Shown in pieces: positions 51,571 through 61,943 of a stretch of DNA of 64,000 nt. The stretch spans positions 62,001 through 126,000 of the forward strand of contig CAJFHG010000002.1 of assembly GCA_904379015.1 (NCBI GenBank), in the 5' to 3' direction. The stretch's first letter is position 1; every line of letters starts with the position of its first letter. This DNA comes from Candidatus Paralachnospira caecorum. GTDB taxonomy: Bacteria > Bacillota > Clostridia > Lachnospirales > Lachnospiraceae. The position numbers and the translations under genes are program-made. The notes under the pieces were generated by a model that was not told where the DNA came from, did not search any database, and saw only the letters and a list, made by a program, of their open reading frames with translations.

Positions 51571-52865
51571 ACAGGCGCCTCCTTTAAAAGCGCTTTGATG
51601 CTGCCGGCCAGATACAGAGACCCTGCTATAAATACCAGATCTCCGTCCTGCTTTTTCTCCAGAGCAAAGGAAAAGGCGTCCCGGATATGTCCGAAGCTCC
51701 AGATGGGCCGGTCTGTTTTTTTCTGAAATGCCGCGAGGATGTTCGCGAGGGGCAGCGCCCGGTAGCTGTCCAGCTCCGTCAGGATAAATCCCGCGAAATC
51801 CGCTCCCCGGCAGATCTCATCGATCATGGTCTCGTAATCCTTTTCCACGACCGCCGAAAACAGGAGATATTTTCTGCCTCTGCAGGGGATCTTTTCCACT
51901 GTCTCCAGAAAGACCCGGATCCCGTCGTCATTGTGCGCCCCGTCCATATAGACACCCGGCAGAACCGGTTCCATCCGTCCCGGCCAGGAAGCATGGAGAA
52001 GCCCCTCCTTCACGCCCTCCGCGGTTCCTGTGAGGATCCAGGCTGCTTCCGCGGCCAGGGACGCGTTCATGGCCTGATAATCGGCCACAAAGGACACCCG
52101 GAATTCCTCGCCCCCGAAAGGTTTCTTCCGGATCCGGAAGCAGATTCCGCTCTGATCCCGGGACATGATCTCAAAATCCCCGGGACTGACCGGAACTGCC
52201 TCTGCCTTCAGCCCCGCCGCGGTTTTCCGGATCACCGCAGAGGCCTCCGGCACGCTGTCGTCATAGACCACCGGACAGCCTTCCTTGATGATGCCGGCCT
52301 TTTCTCCCGCGATGGCGGCAATGGTGTCTCCCAGAATCTCCGTGTGATCCAGGCTGATGGAGGCAATAACGCACACGGCCGGCTTTTCGATTACATTGGT
52401 GGCATCCAGCCGGCCCCCGAGTCCCACCTCCAGCACTGTGACATCTACCCCTTTTTCCCGGAAGATCAGCATTCCGATCAGAAAAAGAAATTCAAAATAC
52501 GAGGGATGGACAATCTCGTCCCTGTGCTCCATGCACAGATCATAGATCCTGTGAAAGGCATCCAGAAAAACAGCTTCCTCCACCTGCTCTCCGTCTATCA
52601 GGAACCGCTCCGTAATATCCACCAGATGGGGGGACACAAAGGTCCCCACATGAAGTCCCTGCTCCTTCAGGATGCTGCTCATAAAGGCGCAGACCGACCC
52701 TTTTCCGTTGGTGCCGGCCACATGGACAAATTTCTGGCCCTGCTGGGGATCCCCCAAAAGCTTCAGGATCTTCCGCTCGTTCTCCATCGTTGTCTTCCTG
52801 GAAAAACGGGGAATCCCGTTGAGATATTCTTCCGCTTCTTTTATATTCATTCTGTGTTCCATCAC
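51561..52865 (-). CDS. folC: Folylpolyglutamate synthase / dihydrofolate synthase
   Basis: FVHVAGTNGKGSVCAFMSSIL; TVLEVGLGGRLDATNVI; YMDGAHNDDGI. Confidence 0.96.
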   Translation of the reverse strand: MMEHRMNIKEAEEYLNGIPRFSRKTTMENERKILKLLGDPQQGQKFVHVAGTNGKGSVCAFMSSILKEQGLHVGTFVSPHLVDITERFLIDGEQVEEAVFLDAFHRIYDLCMEHRDEIVHPSYFEFLFLIGMLIFREKGVDVTVLEVGLGGRLDATNVIEKPAVCVIASISLDHTEILGDTIAAIAGEKAGIIKEGCPVVYDDSVPEASAVIRKTAAGLKAEAVPVSPGDFEIMSRDQSGICFRIRKKPFGGEEFRVSFVADYQAMNASLAAEAAWILTGTAEGVKEGLLHASWPGRMEPVLPGVYMDGAHNDDGIRVFLETVEKIPCRGRKYLLFSAVVEKDYETMIDEICRGADFAGFILTELDSYRALPLANILAAFQKKTDRPIWSFGHIRDAFSFALEKKQDGDLVFIAGSLYLAGSIKALLKEAPVKG

Positions 52866-52875
52866 TGCCGCTTCC

Positions 52876-55521
52876 TTATTTCCGCAGCTGGCCGAGGCGT
52901 TCCTTCACCTGCTCCATCATCTGCTCATATTTGGCGAGTTTCTCTTTTTCTTCCTGGATCTTGGCTTCCGGAGCGCGGCTTATGAATTTCTCGTTGCCCA
53001 GCATGCCCCTGGAACGGGCCAGCTCCTTCTCCAGACGGGCTTCCTCCTTCTCCAGACGCTCGATCTCCTTGGACACATCCACAAGATCCGCGAAGGGCAT
53101 GTAGATCACCGCGCCGGCGGTCACGGCCGATACGGCGTCTTCCGGAATTCCCTCTTTCCCGGCCTGGATCACAGCCTCTCCGGCATTGGCCAGGGTCGTG
53201 AAGAATACCATGCCATTCTCAAAGATCTTCCGGACTCCCTCGTCCTCCGATACGACAAACACCTTTGCCTTCCGGCTCGGCGGAACATTCATGGAGGTCC
53301 TCACATTGCGGATGGCGCGGACCGCTCCCTTGATCGTCTCCACAGCATTCTCGTCCGCGGCAAAATTCCAGTCTGCCCTGTATTCCGGCCACCTGGAGAT
53401 CATGATCGACTCCTCCTCATCCTGCAGAGTGCAGAAAATTTCTTCTGTGATGAAGGGCATATAGGGATGCAGAAGCTTCAGGGACTGGATCAGCACGGTC
53501 TTCAGCGTCCACAGGGCCGCGGCCTTTGTCCCGTCCGTCTCGCTGTAAAGGCGGGGCTTCACCATCTCGATATACCAGTCGCAGAATTCCTCCCAGATAA
53601 AGTCGTATACCTTCTGAAGCGCAATGCCCAGCTCGTATTTATCCAGATTCTCCGTCACATCCTTCGCCAGGGTATTGACCTTGGAAAGAATCCATTTATC
53701 CGCGCCGGTCAGGGCGTCCGGGCCGACTTCTCCGACCGGCGCCTTTTCAATGTTCATCATGATAAACCGGGAAGCGTTCCATACCTTGTTGGCGAAATTC
53801 CGGCTGGATTCCACCCTTTCCCAGTAAAAACGCATATCATTTCCGGGGGCGTTTCCGGTGATCAGGGTCATGCGCAGCGCGTCGGCCCCGTATTTGTCGA
53901 TCACCTCCAGAGGATCGATGCCGTTCCCGAGGGATTTGCTCATCTTCCGTCCCTGGGAATCCCGCACCAGCCCGTGGATCAGCACCGTATGGAAGGGAAC
54001 TTCCCCAGTCTGCTCCAGAGCGGAGAATACCATCCGGATCACCCAGAAAAAGATAATGTCATAGCCGGTCACCAGCACGTCTGTGGGATAGAAATAATCC
54101 ATCTCCGGCGTTTTCTCCGGCCATCCAAGGGTTGAGAAGGGCCAGAGGGCAGAGCTGAACCAGGTATCCAGCGTATCCTCATCCTGCGTCATATGAGTAC
54201 AGCCGCATTTCGGGCATTTCTCCGGCATCTCTCTGGCAACCACCATCTCCCCGCATTCCTCACAGTAATAAGCGGGAATCCGGTGTCCCCACCAGAGCTG
54301 TCTGGAAATACACCAGTCGCGGATGTTCTCCAGCCAGTGGAGATAGGTCTTTCCGAAGCTCTCCGGCACAAACTTCAGCCTGCCGTCCTTCAGCGCCTCG
54401 ATGGCCGGCTTCGCCATCTCATCCATCTTCACGAACCACTGGGGCTTCACCATGGGCTCGATGGTGGTCTTGCAGCGGTCATGGGTTCCTACATTGTGGG
54501 AATGCTCCACGATCTTCACCAGAAGTCCCTGTTCCTTCAGGTCCTCCACCATGGCCTTCCTCGCCTCATACCGGTCCATGCCGGCGTACTTGCCGCATTT
54601 TTCATTCATGGTGGCGTCATCGTTGAGGATATTGATCTCCTCCAGATTGTGGCGTTTTCCCACCTCAAAGTCGTTGGGGTCGTGAGCCGGCGTGATCTTC
54701 ACGCAGCCGGTTCCGAATTCCTTATCCACATATTCATCGGCAATGACCGGGATCTCTCTGTCCGTCAGAGGCAGGAGCAGGGTCTTTCCGATCAGATCCT
54801 GATAGCGCTCGTCATCGGGATGCACCGCGACCGCCGTATCGCCCAGCATGGTCTCCGGTCTCGTGGTGGCAATCTCCACAAACCGTCCCGGCTCTCCCTT
54901 TACCGGATAATTGATATGCCAGAAATGACCGGCCTGCTCCTCATGGACCACCTCCGCGTCGGAAATCGAAGTATGGCATTCCGGACACCAGTTGATGATC
55001 CTGGAACCCTTGTAGATATATCCCTTTTCATAAAGCCGGATAAAGACCTCTTTGACTGCCTCCGAGCAGCCCTCGTCCATGGTAAAGCGCTCTCTGTCCC
55101 AGTCAGCGGAGGATCCCAGCTTCTTCAGCTGCTTCACGATCCGGCCGCCGTATTCCTTTTTCCAGTCCCAGGCGTACTTCAGGAATTCTTCCCGGGTCAG
55201 GTCCTCCTTGTTGATGCCTTCGCTTCTCAGCTTGTCGATGACCTTGACCTCCGTGGCGATCGCCGCGTGATCCGTTCCCGGCTGCCACAGGGCGGAATAG
55301 CCCTGCATCCGCTTATAGCGGATCAGAATATCCTGCATGGTATTGTCCAGCGCATGTCCCATATGGAGCTGCCCTGTAATATTGGGCGGGGGCATCACAA
55401 TCGTGAATGGCTTTTTGCTCCGGTCCACCTCTGCGTGGAAATACTTCTTTTCCAGCCATTTGTCATACAGCCGCTCTTCAATGGCCTGGGGATTATAAGT
55501 CTTTTCCAGTTCCTTTTTCAT
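52876..55521 (-). CDS. valS: Valyl-tRNA synthetase
   Basis: [39 protein letters not shown]-terminal coiled coil. Confidence 0.98.
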   Translation of the reverse strand: MKKELEKTYNPQAIEERLYDKWLEKKYFHAEVDRSKKPFTIVMPPPNITGQLHMGHALDNTMQDILIRYKRMQGYSALWQPGTDHAAIATEVKVIDKLRSEGINKEDLTREEFLKYAWDWKKEYGGRIVKQLKKLGSSADWDRERFTMDEGCSEAVKEVFIRLYEKGYIYKGSRIINWCPECHTSISDAEVVHEEQAGHFWHINYPVKGEPGRFVEIATTRPETMLGDTAVAVHPDDERYQDLIGKTLLLPLTDREIPVIADEYVDKEFGTGCVKITPAHDPNDFEVGKRHNLEEINILNDDATMNEKCGKYAGMDRYEARKAMVEDLKEQGLLVKIVEHSHNVGTHDRCKTTIEPMVKPQWFVKMDEMAKPAIEALKDGRLKFVPESFGKTYLHWLENIRDWCISRQLWWGHRIPAYYCEECGEMVVAREMPEKCPKCGCTHMTQDEDTLDTWFSSALWPFSTLGWPEKTPEMDYFYPTDVLVTGYDIIFFWVIRMVFSALEQTGEVPFHTVLIHGLVRDSQGRKMSKSLGNGIDPLEVIDKYGADALRMTLITGNAPGNDMRFYWERVESSRNFANKVWNASRFIMMNIEKAPVGEVGPDALTGADKWILSKVNTLAKDVTENLDKYELGIALQKVYDFIWEEFCDWYIEMVKPRLYSETDGTKAAALWTLKTVLIQSLKLLHPYMPFITEEIFCTLQDEEESIMISRWPEYRADWNFAADENAVETIKGAVRAIRNVRTSMNVPPSRKAKVFVVSEDEGVRKIFENGMVFFTTLANAGEAVIQAGKEGIPEDAVSAVTAGAVIYMPFADLVDVSKEIERLEKEEARLEKELARSRGMLGNEKFISRAPEAKIQEEKEKLAKYEQMMEQVKERLGQLRK

Positions 55522-55550
55522 TCTTTTCATCCTTTCCCATAAAATGAAAA

Positions 55551-55850
55551 TGCCCTTTCCTGTCCGTAGACAGAAAAGGGCGAAATAACCGCGGTACCAC
55601 CTTTTTTCAGCCGCGCTTTCTGCAGCCGCGGCTCTCATTGGCCTTTTAACGGAGGCTGGCCGTGACTGCCTACTGCCGCCCGGAAACAGGGCGCTTCAGC
55701 AGTCAGACTCAGAAGCTACCTTCTGCCAGTGCTCTCATGGACGGCCTTCCAGCCGGTGAACCGTCCTCTCTGCATGCGCTGCCGGCATACTCCTCTTCCT
55801 CACAGTCTGTATCGCTTTCCGATTCTATACTCCGCCGGCCAAAGCCGTCC
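55551..55850 (-). promoter_or_regulatory. T-box leader of valS
   Basis: AAGGTGGTACCGCGGTTATTT T-box sequence, stem III GACTGC...GCAGTC, terminator GCCCTTTTCTGTCTACGGACAGGAAAGGGC. Confidence 0.95.
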
Positions 55851-55863
55851 GTAATCATCCCGA

Positions 55864-56145
55864 TTATACTATATCCCCGTCGTTTTGTAAAGGGGAAATC
55901 GGCCAGGTTCCCGCCTCGTACTCCCGGTTCAGGAGCGCCAGCGCTTCCTCGTACCCTTCCTCAGAAAACGCGAAGGTAAAATACCGTTTCTTCTCCTCCG
56001 GCGTCGCGTCAAAGGCGAAGGGCTCCGGATAGATGCAGACCTCCAGCTCCTCCTCCTGTCTGCGGAGCCGGTAGCGCATCCCCTGACAGCTCCCGTAAAA
56101 GGGAGATTTTTTAATAAACTGCAGAGGCAGAAGCTTTTCGATCAT
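55864..56145 (-). CDS. Hypothetical protein (about 93 aa)
   Basis: MIEKLLPLQFIKKSPFYGSCQGMRYRLRRQEEELEVCIYPEPFAFD; plausible coding composition and spacing. Confidence 0.65.
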   Translation of the reverse strand: MIEKLLPLQFIKKSPFYGSCQGMRYRLRRQEEELEVCIYPEPFAFDATPEEKKRYFTFAFSEEGYEEALALLNREYEAGTWPISPLQNDGDIV

Positions 56146-56178
56146 ATTGATTCCTCCATTCACCGGCGGCCGCGATGT

Positions 56179-57876
56179 CTATTCCATTGTGCGGATCCGT
56201 CTGACCCCGTAGGCCATGACCCCCGCGTAAAGGACCGCCGCGATCAGGACGAGGCCGGCGCAGACCAGCGCCGAAAAGGCCGCCACAGGCATGCGCACCG
56301 TCCCGTAAAGCCAGAAGATCAGAAATGCCAGTCCAAAGCCGGCGGCCATGGAAAGAAACATCGCCACCACCACGTTCATATTCTGTTTCACTGCCTGCTG
56401 CTCGCTTTCCCAGGACAGCTTCGGATGAAACAGATCCATGAAAAACTGGAGCAGGCTCTGGATCATATTGGCCGCCACTCCTCCGATCACCGTGGGGATC
56501 AGCGTCCAGGCCGGCAGTCCGAACCCGATGATCAGGATCAGCTGCAGGATCACACAGTAGAGCGTCGTGCCTGCCACGCCGATATAGACGCCCGACAGCA
56601 GCTTGGCCAGAAGCTGGGTCCTGTAAGGGACCGGAATGGCCTTCATAAACGCGAAATTCTTCCCCTCTCTGGAAATGGAGGTGCCTGCCACATAATTGAA
56701 TACGCCCGATATCAGCGAAACGCACAGGCCGACAAACAGCACCAGGGCACAGGCCGTCCCGCTCCTGAAATCGATCAGCCCGAAAATCATTCCCAGATCT
56801 CCGAGGCCTCCCTCCCGCGCCAGCTGGATCCCCACGGGAATGATCACGAACAGCGGCCACAAAAATACCAGCATCGCGCAGTTCATAAAATAAATGGGCG
56901 TTCTCACCAGAAGGCGCAGCTCCTTCTGCACATAAGCCTGTCTTGCGCTTTTTCTGCGGCTGATCTTCCGGCTCTCCTTATCGGAGATCCCTTTTCTCCT
57001 GGCAGTGGTCTCACGCATTCCCATCGCGCCCGCGAAATACAGCCTCTGGGCGATCAGGAAGAAAACCACCACCGCTGCAGCCGTAATAACCAGAAATATG
57101 AGCATGGACAGGAAATCCCCCTCCGTTATGCTCCTTCCCAGGAAACGCAGAGACGGGAAAATCCCGTTCATAATGCCCATCAGAGAATTTCTCCCCTGCA
57201 TCAGCAGCGCCGCCAGGGCCTCGCCTTCCATTTCTTCCATGCCGGACATGGCGCTGCTCAGGCCGAAGGCGAACACGATGCTGACCAGCACGCTGATAAT
57301 GCTCAGGAAATCCTTGTTTTTTACCCGCTTGAACACTCTCATGATGATCATGGATATGATGGCGCTGTAGACCAGCGGCATGACCGGAACCGCCAGCACG
57401 GCGATCACCATGAAGATCCAGTAAAGAACGCCCGCTCCCGAGGCCGCTCCGTATCCCACCAGGAACGGACACAGGAAATAGAGGGAGGTCAGGTATGTGT
57501 ACAGCAGGGAAATGGTAAATTTGGCCCCCACGATCTGCCAGGGATACAGCGGCATATAGAGCAGCTTTTCCACATCTCCGGTCATGTAAAATACGGAGAT
57601 GATCATGGGAAATCCCAACACAAAGCTCATGATGGAGCCGGCAAAAAACGCGAAATCCAGAGCGACGCCCTCCTGTCCCATGGGGGCCAGAAGGTCATAG
57701 GCGCCTGCCCCCGCCTGATAAAGCAGCCCGATCATTGGCAGCAGACAGACCAGCAGGATCAGCCACACGGCAGCGCCGCTCAGCCTTCTTTTCTTCTTTT
57801 TGCTGTTTCCGGAAGCTGTCATGTCCCCCAGGCCGGACTTCAGAAGCTTCCCAGTAAGGATCAAATATTTACGCAT
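56179..57876 (-). CDS. ABC-2 type exporter permease
   Basis: 565 aa polytopic membrane protein adjacent to an ABC ATPase (8-nt overlap). Confidence 0.85.
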   Translation of the reverse strand: MRKYLILTGKLLKSGLGDMTASGNSKKKKRRLSGAAVWLILLVCLLPMIGLLYQAGAGAYDLLAPMGQEGVALDFAFFAGSIMSFVLGFPMIISVFYMTGDVEKLLYMPLYPWQIVGAKFTISLLYTYLTSLYFLCPFLVGYGAASGAGVLYWIFMVIAVLAVPVMPLVYSAIISMIIMRVFKRVKNKDFLSIISVLVSIVFAFGLSSAMSGMEEMEGEALAALLMQGRNSLMGIMNGIFPSLRFLGRSITEGDFLSMLIFLVITAAAVVVFFLIAQRLYFAGAMGMRETTARRKGISDKESRKISRRKSARQAYVQKELRLLVRTPIYFMNCAMLVFLWPLFVIIPVGIQLAREGGLGDLGMIFGLIDFRSGTACALVLFVGLCVSLISGVFNYVAGTSISREGKNFAFMKAIPVPYRTQLLAKLLSGVYIGVAGTTLYCVILQLILIIGFGLPAWTLIPTVIGGVAANMIQSLLQFFMDLFHPKLSWESEQQAVKQNMNVVVAMFLSMAAGFGLAFLIFWLYGTVRMPVAAFSALVCAGLVLIAAVLYAGVMAYGVRRIRTME

Positions 57877-58594
57877 GTTCTGTCACCGCCAGGAAGATCT
57901 CCTCCAGGCTCATTCCTTCCGCGTATCCTTCTCTCAGCTGGGCCAGCGTACCCTGGAATACGATATGCCCTTTGTTGATGATGATCACCTTGTCGCAAAG
58001 CTTCTCCGCCACCTCCAGCACATGGGTGGAAAAAAGGACGGCACGGCCGCTGTCCGCGTGCTCGCGCATCATTTCCTTGAGCTCAAAGGCCGCCTTCGGA
58101 TCCAGACCGGTCAGCGGCTCATCCAGCACCCAGAGGGAGGGATCATGCAGGAGCGCTCCCATGACCATGATCTTCTGACGCATACCATGGGAATAGCTGA
58201 GGATCTTGTCCCCTAGGGCGTCCGTCATCTCAAACCGTTCCGCCATATCCCGGATCTTCTCTCTGCGGCCCTCCGTCGGAACGTCGTAAATATCCGCCAT
58301 GAAATTCAGATATTCCAGGCCCCGCAGGCGCAGGAAGCTGTCCGGATTGTCCGATACAAATCCGATCTTTTTCTTTGCCTCGATCGGTTTTTTCCTGATA
58401 TCGCTCCCGTCCAGGGTGATGGTCCCTTCCGTCGCCTCCAGGATCCCCGTGATCATCTTGAGCGTCGTTGTCTTCCCTGCTCCGTTGGGACCGATAAATC
58501 CTGTGATCTTTCCGTCCTCAACAGAAAACGTGCAGTCATCCACAGCCTTATGCATTCCGCTGTACACCTTTGACACATGTTCCAGGCAAATCAT
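57869..58594 (-). CDS. ABC transporter ATP-binding protein
   Basis: GFIGPNGAGKTTTLKMITG; LSYSHGMRQKIMVMGALLHDPSLWVLDEPLTGLDP. Confidence 0.96.
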   Translation of the reverse strand: MICLEHVSKVYSGMHKAVDDCTFSVEDGKITGFIGPNGAGKTTTLKMITGILEATEGTITLDGSDIRKKPIEAKKKIGFVSDNPDSFLRLRGLEYLNFMADIYDVPTEGRREKIRDMAERFEMTDALGDKILSYSHGMRQKIMVMGALLHDPSLWVLDEPLTGLDPKAAFELKEMMREHADSGRAVLFSTHVLEVAEKLCDKVIIINKGHIVFQGTLAQLREGYAEGMSLEEIFLAVTEHA

Positions 58595-58747
58595 AATTTT
58601 TCTCCTTTTCAGTATATGCCGCTCAATTTTCGGACCATTTTATTTTCATCCTCAATTTCCGCAGCGTTTTATGTTGTGGAGATTGTAGCTCTTCAGTCAA
58701 CTTTTGTCAACCATCAATCAGATTATAATTGTATTAAGAAAATATTT

Positions 58748-59389
58748 CTAAAATTCTTTGTGTTTGTAAATACTTAAGGATACCAGACAGGAGACTGCCA
58801 GAAGGACCATAGTGCCCGCGGCCAGGACAGGCATCAGGCGCTCCAGCGTTCCGCCGCTGACAGAAATCCGGATCCCCTGCTTCTCCATCAGAAGAAGCAC
58901 AGCGAAGGGAATCATAAACACCAGGATCACCGCGACCCGTCCCCGTTCTGATCCCAGCCAGAACAGCAGAGGGATCACCACAGACATAAAAGCGGCGGCC
59001 CCCATGAGCGCGATCCCCATATAAAACAGGCCGTCCAGCGGATCTTTACCGGCTGTCAGGTTCACGGCGGCCTGTATGGCCATACCCCCGGCGGCCGCCG
59101 CGCACATGCAGATCACGGTCATCAGATATTTGCTCACCACCACCTGAGTCCTGGTCACGGGAAGCACGTTCACGTAACCCAGCCAGCCGGATTTTTCCCC
59201 GTAGGAAAACGAATAGATCACGATCATCGCGCTGAACAGAACAACAATAAACTGCATGCCCTCCACGCCGTTCCCGCCCGTTCCTCTCTGAACCAGCATC
59301 AGAATATAGTAAAATGCCAGAATCGCCACATACAGAAGAATCACCTTCCGCATCGTCATAAAGTCGTTTCGCAAAAGCCCTCTCATCAT
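58748..59389 (-). CDS. ABC-2 family transporter permease
   Basis: Six-TM-like hydrophobic protein, directly downstream of an ABC ATPase. Confidence 0.8.
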   Translation of the reverse strand: MMRGLLRNDFMTMRKVILLYVAILAFYYILMLVQRGTGGNGVEGMQFIVVLFSAMIVIYSFSYGEKSGWLGYVNVLPVTRTQVVVSKYLMTVICMCAAAAGGMAIQAAVNLTAGKDPLDGLFYMGIALMGAAAFMSVVIPLLFWLGSERGRVAVILVFMIPFAVLLLMEKQGIRISVSGGTLERLMPVLAAGTMVLLAVSCLVSLSIYKHKEF

Positions 59390-59390
59390 T

Positions 59391-60233
59391 CTACGCCTCC
59401 CTGCCGTAATATAACATGACCGTTTCCAGATTCGCCGGATCCGCGGACCATCCGGAGGGAAGCGCGGTTTTCCTCACCAGGACCTCCAGGCCGAAAGCGG
59501 TCTTCCGGATGCCGGCCACAGCGCCTCTGTCCAGTTCCTCCAGCTGCCGCTCTGTGCAGTGGACGATCCCGTAGGACTCCAGAAGCCGGTCCTTCTCCTC
59601 TGAAAACAGGACGCGCCCGCCGTGAATATAGGTAATATAATCGCAGACCTTTTCCAGATCGCTCAGAATATGCGACGATACAAAAACGCTGTGCCGCTCA
59701 TCCATGACAAAATCCTGAAAGGTCTCGAGAAGCGCCTCCCTTGCCCTGGGATCCAGACCTCCGGCCGCCTCGTCCAGTATGAGCAGCTCTGCGCTGTGAG
59801 AGATAGCCGCCGCCAGAGAAAGCTTCATTTTCATGCCCTTTGAATACTCCTTGATCAGTTTCTTTCTGCTGATCCCGTAACGGGACAGCATCTCCTCGTA
59901 CTGGTCCTGGTTCCAGTTCCTGTAGATTCCCCGCATGACCTTTCCCACCTGAACGCCCGTAAGCTCTTCAGAAAAACAGCAGCTGTCCATGACCACGCCG
60001 ATCCTCTCCTTGATATTCCGCCTGAGCGACCGGCTGTCCTCTCCGAAGATCCGGATCGTTCCCGAGTCTCTTCTGACCAGGTCCAGGATCAGCTTGATGG
60101 TGGTCGTCTTTCCCGCTCCGTTTTCCCCGATCAGGCCCATAATACAGCCGGCAGGAAGGGTGAGATTCACATCCTCCAGAGAAAACCCCCGGTACCGTTT
60201 TGACACATGTTCCAGCTTCAACAGATCTTCCAT
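59391..60233 (-). CDS. ABC transporter ATP-binding protein
   Basis: GLIGENGAGKTTTIKLILDL; YSKGMKMKLSLAAAISHSAELLILDEAAGGLDP. Confidence 0.95.
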   Translation of the reverse strand: MEDLLKLEHVSKRYRGFSLEDVNLTLPAGCIMGLIGENGAGKTTTIKLILDLVRRDSGTIRIFGEDSRSLRRNIKERIGVVMDSCCFSEELTGVQVGKVMRGIYRNWNQDQYEEMLSRYGISRKKLIKEYSKGMKMKLSLAAAISHSAELLILDEAAGGLDPRAREALLETFQDFVMDERHSVFVSSHILSDLEKVCDYITYIHGGRVLFSEEKDRLLESYGIVHCTERQLEELDRGAVAGIRKTAFGLEVLVRKTALPSGWSADPANLETVMLYYGREA

Positions 60234-60246
60234 CCTGACTCCTCCG

Positions 60247-60618
60247 TTATTCCTCCATTAATAGATTCAGCATTTCCGACAGCTCCTCTCTGCCGATCCC
60301 GCACATTTTCGCCGCCGAAGCCGCCTTTTCCAGATGCTCCTCGACCTCGCGCAGCTTCTGCTCCCGGAGAAATTCCCGGTTCGGGGCCGCCACAAAGCTT
60401 CCCTTTCCCGTGTAGGAAACCAGAAATCCCTCCCGCTCCAGCTCTTCATAGGCCCGTTTTGTCGTAATCACACTGATCCGCAGCTCCTTCGCCAGAAGAC
60501 GCATGGAGGGCAGCGCGTCCCCCTCCTTCAGTTCTCCTGAAATGATCTGCGCTTTGATCTGCGTCACGATCTGCTGATAGATCGGTTCGCCGTTTGCATT
60601 GCTGATGTAAATATTCAT
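60247..60618 (-). CDS. GntR-family regulator, YtrA type
   Basis: PIYQQIVTQIKAQIISGELKEGDALPSMRLLAKELRISVITTKRAYEELEREGFL. Confidence 0.93.
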   Translation of the reverse strand: MNIYISNANGEPIYQQIVTQIKAQIISGELKEGDALPSMRLLAKELRISVITTKRAYEELEREGFLVSYTGKGSFVAAPNREFLREQKLREVEEHLEKAASAAKMCGIGREELSEMLNLLMEE

Positions 60619-60735
60619 TTGATTTCTCCCATGGGTACGCAATATTGTGTATATATAATATATATAATATTGTCACTGTGCTGTCAATACCCAAATCCAC
60701 ATTTCAGAAATAAACTGATCCCCCACCGCATAAAA

Positions 60736-60815
60736 AAGAATCCTGCTTTGCAGGATTCTCCGCCTGCGGCGGATCGCTTCAGCGATATATTCCACTCCGC
60801 CGCAGTGCGATCCTG
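60736..60815. repeat. Dispersed palindromic repeat, copy B
   Basis: AAGAATCCTGCTTTGCAGGATTCTCCGCCTGCGGCGGATCGCTTCAGCGATATATTCCACTCCGCCGCAGTGCGATCCTG. Confidence 0.9.
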
Positions 60816-60862
60816 CGGAGCATTTTTGTTTCATGGGGAACGCAGTTTCCTATGAAATAAAA

Positions 60863-60910
60863 AATCCCCCTCGGCAGCTCCGGCAATCGCCTTCTCTGTC
60901 CAAGGGGGAT
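60863..60910 (-). terminator. Terminator downstream of FNT transporter gene
   Basis: ATCCCCCTTGG...CGAGGGGGATTTTTT on minus strand. Confidence 0.75.
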
Positions 60911-60969
60911 CTTACCCGCTTCCGCATTCCGGGAAGCAGTGATGTATAACCGGCCAGTCTGCCGGTTTT

Positions 60970-61737
60970 TTATTTTCTGCTGATCAGATAGTAAGGCAGC
61001 GCCGTGAACACAATGCCGCCCACCATATTGCCCAATGTTACCGCGATCAGATTTGCCGCGATTCCGCTTCCGGAAATTGCCACTCCATTGGGATCCAGGA
61101 TGCCAATGCTGAAGTAGGTCATGTTGGCAACGCTGTGCTCAAATGTGCATACCATGAAGATCATAATGCACCAGGTAATCATGATCAGCTTGCCGCTTTC
61201 GGATTTCATCTTTGTTCCGCACCATACAGCCAGGCACACGCAGATGTTGCACATAATGCCTTTAAAGAACAGATCCAGGATGTCGCCGGATGCCTTTGTG
61301 GCCGCTGTATTGGCAAAGTACGCGCCCAGATCGCCTGTCGGAACCTTTGTAAAATGGAACAGCACCGCGATCAGGAAAGAACCGACCAGATTGCCGATAT
61401 AGCAGAAGATCCAGAGCTTGATCGTATCGCTCCACGGAACCTCTTTTTTCATAGAAGCTGACGCCATCACAAAGTTATTTCCGGTGAACAGTTCAGAGCC
61501 TGCCATCACCACCAGACTCAGAGCGGACGCGAAAACAAATGCCGTGGTGATCTTAACCGCGCCGGCTGCTCCGGCTGCCGTCATGGCATAACCGATACAC
61601 TGACTGATCAGCGCGCCGAACCCTACAAACATACCTGCCAGCATGGCCGCGATAAAGTATCCGACAGGATTGTTTTTCATCAGATTCCGTTTTGCCTTTC
61701 CCGCGTTGGCCACTGCCTGAAACTCGTCTTTAAACAT
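60970..61737 (-). CDS. Formate/nitrite transporter (FNT) family protein
   Basis: AMLAGMFVGFGALISQCIGYAMT; ELFTGNNFVMASASMKKEVPW; FEHSVANMTYFSIGIL; ORF-track start at 61860 lies inside the leader RNA. Confidence 0.94.
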   Translation of the reverse strand: MFKDEFQAVANAGKAKRNLMKNNPVGYFIAAMLAGMFVGFGALISQCIGYAMTAAGAAGAVKITTAFVFASALSLVVMAGSELFTGNNFVMASASMKKEVPWSDTIKLWIFCYIGNLVGSFLIAVLFHFTKVPTGDLGAYFANTAATKASGDILDLFFKGIMCNICVCLAVWCGTKMKSESGKLIMITWCIMIFMVCTFEHSVANMTYFSIGILDPNGVAISGSGIAANLIAVTLGNMVGGIVFTALPYYLISRK

Positions 61738-61763
61738 AATCCTCTTCCTCCTTCTGACTTTCG

Positions 61764-61890
61764 CCGCCCCCAATGAGAATATAAAAGGGCAGCATTCGCA
61801 AAGTACAAATGCTGCCCAGACGGTCGGCTTATATGGATCCCGGCTGCACCGTGTTTTCACGCTTTCCCGCCAGCGACCGAGACCTTTTAT
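61764..61890 (-). promoter_or_regulatory. Probable ZTP (pfl-type) riboswitch with terminator upstream of FNT gene
   Basis: GGUCUCGG-UCGCUGGCG...GUGAAAACACGGUGCAG-CCGGGAUC...GCCGACCGUCUGGGCAGC, overlapping a 10-bp terminator GGGCAGCAUU/AAUGCUGCCC-UUUUAU. Confidence 0.72.
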
Positions 61891-61943
61891 TTACGTTAAT
61901 AATATAACACACTTCACAGAATCCGTCAACTGGTTTCCGCAAT

